DNA from: an uncultured Bacteroidales bacterium
Lineage (GTDB): Bacteria > Bacteroidota > Bacteroidia > Bacteroidales > Paludibacteraceae
Assembly: GCA_934692905.1 (NCBI GenBank)
Contig: CAKUUM010000045.1
Span: 1-13,792 of the forward strand
Direction of reading: 5' to 3'
DNA: 13,792 nt
The notes under the pieces are model-generated. The model saw only the letters and a list, made by a program, of their open reading frames with translations. It ran no database searches and was not told where the DNA came from. The translations under genes were made by a program, and so were the position numbers. Of this stretch, positions 6,682-13,420 are shown in pieces; the stretch's first letter is position 1, and the number at the start of each line of letters is the position of its first letter.

Positions 6682-7688
6682 AACTGACTGATAAACTGTG
6701 GATAAGACTTGCTAACGCACACCGTATCGTCCACTTCGTAACCTGCTGCCATCAGTGCCATAGCCATTCGGTGGTCGGCACAGGTCTTGTGGTGCACCAC
6801 AGCGTCCAACCTGTCCGACTCTTTCCACCGCAGACAGGCAGTCCCCGAGGCGTGCAACGTAACGCCCAACCGCTCACATGTCAATGCCACAGCAGGGTAT
6901 AGGTCGGGTATATCGGTGAAATCCACATCGATTGCCCGCGGCAACGTGAAATCATCCGTACGTTTTGTAAGGCGGATATAAGGTGGATAGTAGGTGGATA
7001 GTACGCCCAACGGCTCAAACACGTTCACCACAGCCTTGTCCCCCTGCAACGAATCCATGCTCAGTCCGCGCAGCGTAATCTCGCCACCGTGCAGTGCCAC
7101 ATACTCGTACCAGAACGCTGCCGCACTCCAGTCGCGCTCTATCTCAAAGTCCTTTGCCCGCACCGCATACTCCTCTATCAGCCTCCGCGTCATATATATA
7201 TAAGGTGAGGTGCAGTCCGTCCGCACCTGTACCCCAATCATCATCAATGCCGACACGAACTGCGACGACTGCGGCTGCCACATCTCCACCACCTTGCCCG
7301 CAACATCCAACGCCTTTCCGTGTATGCGCAATGGCGGGAAGCCCTCTTTTCCTGCATACTTCACCTCAGCCCCAAGCGTTCTCAACGCATCCACCAACTG
7401 CCCTATCGGGCGTTGTTGCATACGTTCTGCACCGGTGAGTAGCACCTCACAATCAGGTAGTTGTGCACAATATGCAGTCAGAAAACGCATCGCTGTCCCG
7501 CAGTTCTGCAAGTCCAACGTCAGTACTACACCCTGTTCGCGCGCGTTCAGTGCCTGCAATGCATCATGCAACAGCCTTACATCATCAGGCATAGCAGCGA
7601 AGACGGGCATCAGCCCGTCTCCGTGTATAGCCTGAAGCATCAGCCAACGGTTGGCGATTGACTTCGATATGGGCAACTCTACCTCCAT
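6663..7688 (-). CDS. aroA: 3-phosphoshikimate 1-carboxyvinyltransferase (EPSP synthase), compact form
   Basis: A 341-residue EPSP synthase, which joins PEP to shikimate-3-phosphate in the sixth step of the chorismate pathway, in the cytosol. Active-site motifs are all present: SKSIANR (8-14), NCGTAMRFL (62-70), ERMQQRPIG (88-96), SSQF (141-144), LQGD (214-217), the general-base Asp262 in DIPD, WKESDR (288-293), DHRMAM (305-310) and SKSYP (326-330). It is about 85 residues shorter than E. coli AroA (427), with gaps before NCGTAMR, between the 'YMTRRL' helix and RDWSAA, and most clearly between KESDR and DHRMAM (12 intervening residues rather than about 40). The start is the ATG at 7688, whose A is shared with the upstream peptidase stop (TGATG); a GTG 7 codons earlier is less likely. 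The 3' end overlaps the short GT2 gene. Confidence 0.9.
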   Translation of the reverse strand: MEVELPISKSIANRWLMLQAIHGDGLMPVFAAMPDDVRLLHDALQALNAREQGVVLTLDLQNCGTAMRFLTAYCAQLPDCEVLLTGAERMQQRPIGQLVDALRTLGAEVKYAGKEGFPPLRIHGKALDVAGKVVEMWQPQSSQFVSALMMIGVQVRTDCTSPYIYMTRRLIEEYAVRAKDFEIERDWSAAAFWYEYVALHGGEITLRGLSMDSLQGDKAVVNVFEPLGVLSTYYPPYIRLTKRTDDFTLPRAIDVDFTDIPDLYPAVALTCERLGVTLHASGTACLRWKESDRLDAVVHHKTCADHRMAMALMAAGYEVDDTVCVSKSYPQFISQLCKLQP

Positions 7689-9679
7689 CAATTCACGTCG
7701 GGCAACCACGAGTAGTCGCGTGAATAACGCAGGTGTTGCTTTACATAACCCTCTGTATAACTGAGCGTTACATTGGTGATATTGCCATCTTTGTCATACT
7801 CGGCGGTATAAACAGGGTTCACAAAGCCCTTGTATGGAGCCAGGTTGAGGTGTGCATAGCGGTCCAGTATCTCGCGGTGCAGGTCTTGGTCAACCTTCAC
7901 TGCGTAGGTCTCCACCATCTCTGCCGCAGCAGCATAGTCACCCTCCGAGGTAATACGCTGAATCTCGCGCAGCAACTCACCGTACAGACGGCGTACACCC
8001 TCATAATCATTGATTTGCAGATAGTGTTTGCCGTCGCGCTCTACGATAGCCACCTCGTTGTTCGTTGCGTGTTGGAGTACCCACTGGGCAATCAGTTGGC
8101 GGTTACGCATGTGCGCCTCCTCCACATTCTTGCCCGGCTCGATGCGAACCAACTGTGTCATCAGTCCGTTCATCATCTGCTGGTAGTAGTAGCACTTGTA
8201 GGCATCGCCGTTAGGCAGCAGCCCAAGTTCCACCATCTTCGGGTCAGCCATATAGTAGAGTCCGAACAGGTCGGCACGCGACTCTTCAATGGTCGAAGCG
8301 TGCTCTTTCAGCGCGTCTTTGGTAATACCCGGCATCAGTTTGCCCGAACCGTGACCTACGCACTCGTGCAGGTCGGTATGCAGGTCGCCGCACATCGCAC
8401 CATACTGGTTGTATTGCTCGCGAATAGCGTCGTCAATCATAAACTCCTCATTGAAACCGTTGCCCTTAGCCGCCTCGTTGTAAGCGTGCATCAGGTTGTC
8501 AATGGTCACCGACTTGGAACCATACTCCTTGCGAATCCAGTTAGCGTTAGGCAGATTGATTCCGATAGGCGTAGCGGGATAGCAGTCACCGCCGAGGATA
8601 GCCGCCGTGATAACCTTCGCACTCACGCCCTTCACCTCCTCTTTCTTGTACTTCTTGTCTGTCGTAGAGTGGTCCTCAAACCATTGTGCGTTTGCCGAAA
8701 TGATTTGCGTACGCTTGGTAGCCTCGATGTCTTTGAAGTTAACCATTGACTCCCACGAACCGGTGATGCCCAGCGGGTCGGAGTACACCTCCGTGAAACC
8801 GTTCACGTAGTCCACCTGACTCTGCAAGTCTTTCACCCACGCGATACAGTATTCGTTGAAGGTCTTGAGGTCGCCGGTCTTGTTAAACTCTATCATCTTC
8901 TCGATAGCGAGTTTCTGTTCCTCTGTCTCAGCGTAAGGCAACGCTTTCTCTAACCAGTAAACCACCTTGCTCAATGCCTCACCGTACATGCCGCCTACCT
9001 TGTATACCCGCTCTTTCACCACACCGTCTTCCTTCACCAACTTGCTGTTCAAGCCAATCCACAGCGGCTCGGGCGAGTTGTCTTTGTGTGCAACATAGTA
9101 AGCCTCAGCCTCTGCTTGCGTCACGCCTTCGTAGTAGTTGCCTGCCGATGTCAGCACCAAATCCTGCCCTGCGGCTTGGTTGGTGCGTTTGGGCATCACG
9201 GTCGGGTCGAACATCACGGGGATAATCTCCTCATCATACTTCACACCCGCATCGGCGCATGCCTTGCGGAACCACTCCTCGGTAAATTCGGGCAGGAACT
9301 TGTCCTCCGAATAATGGTGGTGAATACCGTTCGAGAACCACACACGTTTCAGGTATTTCTCCAGCAGTTTGTAGTCCTCGCCGTTCTTGTCACCCTGATA
9401 ACCGGTGTACAGAGCCTCCAAGGCACGACGGATACGCAGGTTGTAGCGGCAGTTTTGGTCAAAGAGAATGTCGCGTCCTTGCAGCGCAGCCTCGGTCAGG
9501 TAATACACCAACGTCTTCTGCTGCAGGCTCAGCGAGTCGAAATCAGGCACTTGGTAGCGCAGGATTTCCAAATCGTAAAACTTGTCCACGGAATAGTTAA
9601 ATTCTGCTTGTTGTTCTTTCTTCTGGCAGCCGCTCAGCACCGCAAGGGCTGCACACAGGATAATGATGTTTTTTTTCAT
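7688..9679 (-). CDS. dipeptidyl-peptidase III family (M49) metallopeptidase, lipoprotein
   Basis: A 663-residue zinc peptidase of family M49. The zinc motif is HECVGH (438-443) and the second motif EESRAD (465-470) corresponds to EECRAE. Ligands are expected to be His438, His443 and Glu466, with Glu439 as the catalytic base. The two motifs are about 22 residues apart, closer than in the human enzyme, as in other Bacteroidota members. The N-terminus is a lipoprotein signal: a hydrophobic stretch then LSGC, with Cys18 lipidated. It probably removes dipeptides from peptides outside the cytoplasm; whether it faces the periplasm or the surface cannot be decided, although the lysine and glutamate after the cysteine (CQKKEQ) hint weakly at a surface-export signal. 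The gap from the nucleoside phosphorylase gene is about 21 nt, with no promoter visible, and it is coupled to aroA by TGATG. Confidence 0.93.
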   Translation of the reverse strand: MKKNIIILCAALAVLSGCQKKEQQAEFNYSVDKFYDLEILRYQVPDFDSLSLQQKTLVYYLTEAALQGRDILFDQNCRYNLRIRRALEALYTGYQGDKNGEDYKLLEKYLKRVWFSNGIHHHYSEDKFLPEFTEEWFRKACADAGVKYDEEIIPVMFDPTVMPKRTNQAAGQDLVLTSAGNYYEGVTQAEAEAYYVAHKDNSPEPLWIGLNSKLVKEDGVVKERVYKVGGMYGEALSKVVYWLEKALPYAETEEQKLAIEKMIEFNKTGDLKTFNEYCIAWVKDLQSQVDYVNGFTEVYSDPLGITGSWESMVNFKDIEATKRTQIISANAQWFEDHSTTDKKYKKEEVKGVSAKVITAAILGGDCYPATPIGINLPNANWIRKEYGSKSVTIDNLMHAYNEAAKGNGFNEEFMIDDAIREQYNQYGAMCGDLHTDLHECVGHGSGKLMPGITKDALKEHASTIEESRADLFGLYYMADPKMVELGLLPNGDAYKCYYYQQMMNGLMTQLVRIEPGKNVEEAHMRNRQLIAQWVLQHATNNEVAIVERDGKHYLQINDYEGVRRLYGELLREIQRITSEGDYAAAAEMVETYAVKVDQDLHREILDRYAHLNLAPYKGFVNPVYTAEYDKDGNITNVTLSYTEGYVKQHLRYSRDYSWLPDVN

Positions 9680-9700
9680 TGATTATTAGATTGTGATTGA

Positions 9701-10579
9701 TTAGTAGCGTTCCAAAACCGTCTGCACCAACTCCTTGATACGCGGTTTGTAGTCCGTGTTGGCAGCCTCCGCTTTGCGCTGTGCAATCACACAGCACACC
9801 GTCATGGCTTTGTGTCCCATTAGCAGGCTCAAGCCCGCAATGGCACTGCCCTCCATCTCGTAATTGGTGATACGTTGCCCCTCATAGCGGAAGTCGGTGA
9901 TGCGCTCATTGATATTAGGCACCGCAATGTTACAGCGCAACACACGCCCTTGCGGACCATAGAAACCGTTAGCGGCAATCGTGCAACCGCGCATCATATC
10001 GTCTTTTGCAATGCGGTCCACCAACTCGGGATTGGCAGCCACCACGTACGGACGCGCAGCCTTCTCGGGATAGTGGATATAGTCCACCAACGCCTTCTCG
10101 AAGCCTAAGTCGGCAATACGGTCGCGCCCCTCATAGAACGCCAGCACACCGTCGAAACCAATCGACTTCTGGCTCACCAGGAACGTGCCCAGCGGAATAT
10201 CCTCTTGCATACCGCCGCACGTACCGATACGGATAATCTCCAACTGCCTATGTTGCTCTTTCTCGGTGCGCGTCTCGAAATCAACGTTCGCCAGCGCGTC
10301 CAACTCGTTCAGCACAATATCGCAGTTGTCGGTACCGATACCCGTTGAGACACACGAGATACGTTTTCCCTTATACTTACCCGTAATAGTATGAAACTCA
10401 CGGCTTTGTACATTGCACTCTATACTGCCTTCGTCGAAGAACGAAGCCACCATATTCACTCTGTCTTGGTCGCCGACCAATATCACCTTGTCTGCCAAAA
10501 ACTCAGGACGGAGATGCAGGTGAAATGCACTACCGTCATCGTTGATAATCAACTGGCTTGCAGGGAAATACCTTTTCAT
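9701..10579 (-). CDS. nucleoside phosphorylase (uridine phosphorylase-like, PNP/UDP family)
   Basis: A 292-residue enzyme of the PNP/UDP phosphorylase family, which splits a nucleoside with phosphate to base and (deoxy)ribose-1-phosphate in salvage. Visible motifs are GDQDRV (36-41, phosphate-binding Arg40), STGIGTDN (78-85), RIGTCGG (117-123, phosphate and ribose site), NGFYGPQGR (204-212) and NYEMEGSAI (239-247, ribose hydroxyl-binding Glu pair). The FYxPQGR segment resembles uridine phosphorylases more than purine ones, so uridine is the best guess, but the pocket cannot be read reliably. At about 290 residues it is longer than E. coli Udp (253), with an N-terminal extension. Its ATG overlaps the DUF3467 stop by 4 nt (ATGA), suggesting translational coupling. 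Confidence 0.88.
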   Translation of the reverse strand: MKRYFPASQLIINDDGSAFHLHLRPEFLADKVILVGDQDRVNMVASFFDEGSIECNVQSREFHTITGKYKGKRISCVSTGIGTDNCDIVLNELDALANVDFETRTEKEQHRQLEIIRIGTCGGMQEDIPLGTFLVSQKSIGFDGVLAFYEGRDRIADLGFEKALVDYIHYPEKAARPYVVAANPELVDRIAKDDMMRGCTIAANGFYGPQGRVLRCNIAVPNINERITDFRYEGQRITNYEMEGSAIAGLSLLMGHKAMTVCCVIAQRKAEAANTDYKPRIKELVQTVLERY

Positions 10580-10881
10580 GCTTGTCCTCCTCCGAATGAC
10601 ATGGGGATGGTGCTGCCAGGGGCAGGTGTCCCGTTCAACTTGATGGTGCCGAATTGTTTCTCGTATTTACTTACGTTCTCTTGCAGCGCAAACAGCAGTT
10701 TCTTCGCATTCTCGGGGGTCATCACCACGCGCGATTGCACGCTTGCCTCTTTCTGACCGGGCATCATGCACACGAAATCCACTACGAACTCCGATGGAGA
10801 GTGCGCAATAATCGCCAAATTCACGTACTTGCCGTTTGCCATCTCTGGCGTCAGATTGATGTTAATCTTTTGCTCTTCCAT
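10576..10881 (-). CDS. DUF3467 family protein
   Basis: A small 101-residue protein of the DUF3467 family, whose function is not known. Conserved features are the N-terminal 'INLTPEMANGKYVNLAII' strand, 'SPSEFVVDFVCMMPG' (29-43), 'SRVVMTPENAKKLL' (50-63) and a helix 'FALQENVSKYEKQFG'. There is no signal peptide, so it is cytosolic, probably a small alpha/beta domain. The C-terminus is a short Gly/Pro-rich tail. It lies 40 nt after the GT2 stop and overlaps the nucleoside phosphorylase by 4 nt. No clear TAnnTTTG element lies in the 40-nt gap, so it is probably read from the operon promoter. Linkage to the phosphorylase suggests, but does not show, a shared role. Confidence 0.88.
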   Translation of the reverse strand: MEEQKININLTPEMANGKYVNLAIIAHSPSEFVVDFVCMMPGQKEASVQSRVVMTPENAKKLLFALQENVSKYEKQFGTIKLNGTPAPGSTIPMSFGGGQA

Positions 10882-10921
10882 AATCTTTTGCTAATTAAGT
10901 ATTTAGAATTAATGTTACGTC

Positions 10922-12112
10922 CTACCAGTACAACGCTCTGCGCTTGTACAGCGGCTGCGTTGCCAATATATATAAGGTCAGCAGCGGCAACAGCACATCC
11001 CACACCACTATCTCTATCCCCTGAAACCGCAGCCCCAACCGGTGCGCACCCACATTCATCACCACCATCTGCCCCAGCACACGCAGCAGCCACAGCCCGT
11101 AAGCAATGCAGCACGCCACTCCGCCACCGCACACGAACACCGCTATCAGCAGCCCGTACAGCAGCCCGCGGCTCATCGGCTCCATCACCAACCGCCACTT
11201 GCTGCCCGCCTTGTAGTTCGGCGACACCGACAAGTGTCTGCGCTTCTGGTGCAACCATTCCTGCCACGTATGTTTCGGCACCGACCATGTCAGGCTCTCG
11301 CGCGAGCAGACAATACTCGTATTGTGCCTTGTGGCTATCTTGTTCACAAACAGGTCGTCATCGCCTGCCCGTTCCGCCAACAGCCCGCGGAAACCGCTAT
11401 GTTCAAAGAATGTCGCACGCCGGTATGCCAGGTTCCGCCCCACACCCATATACGGATGCCCTGCAGCCGCCATACCTAAATACTGCATTCCGTTAAATAA
11501 GGTGTCGTAGTTCAGCAGGCTGTTCAGCAGCGTATCTTCCTCAAAATAAGCACCATACCCCAACACTATCTCCGTCTCATGCCCTTTCCGAGGCGCAAAA
11601 CCTTTCACCATCTCACGTATCCATTGCCGTGATTCGGGGCGGCAATCCGCGTCCGTCAGCAGCAGATAATCATAGTGCGCCGCCTTTGCACCAATGGTCA
11701 ATGCCAACTTCTTTGTACTAATCACGTGCGCGTTGCGCGGCACGAAGGTAACGTATAAGTTACTGCTAACCAAAGCATAACGCTCCAGCACCTCCTGTGT
11801 CTTGTCCTCACTCCCGTCATTCACCACTATCACCTCGAACTTCGGATAGTCTTGTGCCAGCAACGTCTGCAAATAGTCCTGCAGGTTCTCCTCCTCATTC
11901 CGCGCGCACACAATCACACTCACCCCCGGACAATCCTCAGCCCTACTCTCCGTTTCACATTCTTCACCTTGGCACCCCACCCCGCGTCGTTTCCTGTGAG
12001 CACGCTGCCAGCGGTTCACCCCGCATAGGTAACGCAGACAAAAATACAATTGGTAGCCTAACACAACTACCAATGCGCCCAACAGACAATAATCCACAAG
12101 GGAAAATATCAT
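10922..12112 (-). CDS. membrane GT2 family glycosyltransferase
   Basis: A 396-residue full-length GT2 enzyme. An N-terminal membrane helix (about 5-29) is followed by a basic, glycine-rich linker and the GT-A domain: VSVIVCARNEEENL (64-77), VVNDGS (96-101), LLTDADC (151-157, DXD), GVGRNLAYRR (223-232), GDDDLFV (250-256) and KRRHLSVSP (290-298), the QKRRH variant of Q/RxxRW. Two to three hydrophobic segments close the protein (about 316-345, 363-385). It probably transfers a sugar to a lipid or glycan at the cytoplasmic face of the inner membrane; donor and acceptor are unknown. Its start overlaps the stop of the SGNH gene by 4 nt (ATGA), suggesting the pair works together. Unlike the short GT2 at the operon's other end, it has all GT-A parts. 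Confidence 0.9.
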   Translation of the reverse strand: MIFSLVDYCLLGALVVVLGYQLYFCLRYLCGVNRWQRAHRKRRGVGCQGEECETESRAEDCPGVSVIVCARNEEENLQDYLQTLLAQDYPKFEVIVVNDGSEDKTQEVLERYALVSSNLYVTFVPRNAHVISTKKLALTIGAKAAHYDYLLLTDADCRPESRQWIREMVKGFAPRKGHETEIVLGYGAYFEEDTLLNSLLNYDTLFNGMQYLGMAAAGHPYMGVGRNLAYRRATFFEHSGFRGLLAERAGDDDLFVNKIATRHNTSIVCSRESLTWSVPKHTWQEWLHQKRRHLSVSPNYKAGSKWRLVMEPMSRGLLYGLLIAVFVCGGGVACCIAYGLWLLRVLGQMVVMNVGAHRLGLRFQGIEIVVWDVLLPLLTLYILATQPLYKRRALYW

Positions 12113-12828
12113 TTCAAAACTTTATTCAAGTATTTCAGATTCAGTCCTTTCAATTGTTCTTCCGCCATCCGGCTCACCACCTGGGCACCCTTCTCGTTGA
12201 GCAGATACTCCCCCACAGAAGCAGGGTTCGTGTCCCAATCCACATAGTACGCCTTGGCACCGTCCTCCCCTGTCTCCGTCAGCCACGCTTTGGTCACCGC
12301 CTCCATATCCACCAACGGCAGTTGTTTTTGCTCTGCCAAACGGCGGATAGCCTGCGGGTAAGCGCCCAAGCGGTCTATCAACTGCCCGTCCATATAGAAA
12401 GGTACCGCCAACGGAGTACACAGAATCACATACATTTTCTTCTCCTGCGCCGCCGTAATCACCACCGACAGGCGCTGGATAAATACGTCCACGGGGCTGT
12501 ATTGCTGGTAGTTGGTCTCGCGCAAGTCGTTCTGCCCGAATTGAATCAGCAGCACATCTTTCTTGCCAAACGGCATCAGCAACGAGTCCAACGCCCCCGG
12601 CTCTGCCGTCAAATGGCGCACGCTCATACCCGGTTGCGCCAAATTCACCACATCCATATCCGCCAGATACGTCGGGAACAACTGCCCCCAACCACGAACA
12701 CTCGATTCTACTGCTGCATTTGCCATCGTGCCGTCGCCTACCATAACCAGAGTCTGCTGCTTATTGGCCGACCACACTCCCTGCCATGACAACACGGCGA
12801 CAATGCAAAATACAATATACCGTTTCAT
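12109..12828 (-). CDS. secreted SGNH / rhamnogalacturonan acetylesterase-like protein, probably catalytically inactive
   Basis: A 239-residue protein with an N-terminal signal peptide (about 1-20, MKRYIVFCIV then VWSA) and no lipobox cysteine, so probably periplasmic. The fold is that of RGAE-type SGNH hydrolases: GDGTMA (31-36), RGWGQLFPTYL (45-55), NLAQPGMSVR (62-71), LLIQFGQND (93-101), PLAVPF (139-144) and LLNEKGAQVV (209-218). Catalytic residues differ: the nucleophile of GDS(T) is Gly33; block III is GQND, not GHND; and the C-terminal D-x-x-H of the catalytic Asp-His pair aligns to G-E-Y-L (206-209). The protein may therefore bind, rather than cleave, an acylated glycan. The ATG at 12828 gives a normal signal peptide; a GTG 6 codons earlier is less likely. 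It is the first gene of the leftward operon and overlaps the GT2 gene. Confidence 0.82.
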   Translation of the reverse strand: MKRYIVFCIVAVLSWQGVWSANKQQTLVMVGDGTMANAAVESSVRGWGQLFPTYLADMDVVNLAQPGMSVRHLTAEPGALDSLLMPFGKKDVLLIQFGQNDLRETNYQQYSPVDVFIQRLSVVITAAQEKKMYVILCTPLAVPFYMDGQLIDRLGAYPQAIRRLAEQKQLPLVDMEAVTKAWLTETGEDGAKAYYVDWDTNPASVGEYLLNEKGAQVVSRMAEEQLKGLNLKYLNKVLK

Positions 12829-12872
12829 ATCATTTCTTTTTACCACCTGTTACAATCTGTTTATTTAGTCCG

Positions 12873-12904
12873 CAAAGTTACAAAAAAAAAGCAACAACTA
12901 CAAA
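12873..12904 (-). promoter_or_regulatory. promoter of the seven-gene leftward operon
   Basis: On the - strand, TTTG (12904-12901), a 20-nt spacer and TAACTTTG (12880-12873) match the Bacteroidota consensus exactly. The predicted start near 12866 gives a leader of about 38 nt before the ATG at 12828. No comparable element was found at later gene starts in the operon. The spacer contains an A-run on the + strand (T-run on the - strand). Confidence 0.85.
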
Positions 12905-12992
12905 TGTTATGTTCTTTTTCCACTTTACGCCTCACGGTTTCCTGTATTGCCACGTATCTCACAATCTATTATTCTCCAATATCTCCCAATAT

Positions 12993-13061
12993 CTTCTCAC
13001 ATATCTTCCAATATTCTTCTCACATGTCTTCTAATATTCTTTTCACATATCTCACACATGT
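12993..13061. repeat. 23-bp tandem repeat, three units
   Basis: Units at 12993-13015, 13016-13038 and 13039-13061 follow the pattern cttctcacatatcttccaat plus att; the third diverges in its second half. A degenerate stretch before it (12969-12992) shows the same 'ctccaatatct' flavour. It sits upstream of the leftward operon promoter and directly abuts the larger array. Confidence 0.75.
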
Positions 13062-13420
13062 GTTATTCAATGGCACCTCCCGGACCTTTCCCTGACCTTA
13101 CCCTGCGGCTCTCCGTCACTTTTCCCATCATTTCCTCATCAATTTCCCCCATCATTTTCCCCGTCAATTTTCCGCCATTCCTCCCACACACAACGTTATT
13201 CAATGACACCTCCCCGACCTTTCCCTGACTTTACCCTGTGGGTTCCCCGCACTTTCCTGGCATTTCCTCATCACCTTCCCCCATCATTCCTCGTCAATTT
13301 TCTTCCATTCCTCCCACACACAACGTTATTCCAATGCCACCTCCCTGACCTTTCCCTGACTTTACCCTGTGGTTCCCTGTCACTTTTCCCATCATTCCTC
13401 GTCAATTTTCCTCCATTCCC
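13062..13420. repeat. pyrimidine-rich ~130-bp tandem repeat, about 2.7 units
   Basis: Units start with the anchor gttatt at 13062, 13195 and 13325 (periods 133 and 130). Each contains the blocks cacctcc, gacctttccctga, taccctg, cccatcatttcctc-like and gtcaatttt followed by ccattcctcc. The third unit is shortened, ending near 13420. Within units there are further short internal repeats (cccatcattt, cccccatcatt). The + strand is almost all C and T. Reading frames here consist of Pro, Ser, Phe and Leu and differ between units, so I do not call a gene. Confidence 0.8.

Noticed and set aside
7688..7709. A GTG start for aroA overlapping the peptidase gene by 22 nt
   Set aside because: The ATG at 7688 forms a standard TGATG overlap and places the SKS motif at the expected distance from the N-terminus.
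12828..12846. A GTG start for the SGNH-like protein
   Set aside because: It adds polar, charged residues before a normal signal peptide that starts at the ATG at 12828.
12993..13420. CRISPR array
   Set aside because: Units are directly abutting and diverge along their whole length, with no constant repeat alternating with unique spacers and no cas genes nearby.
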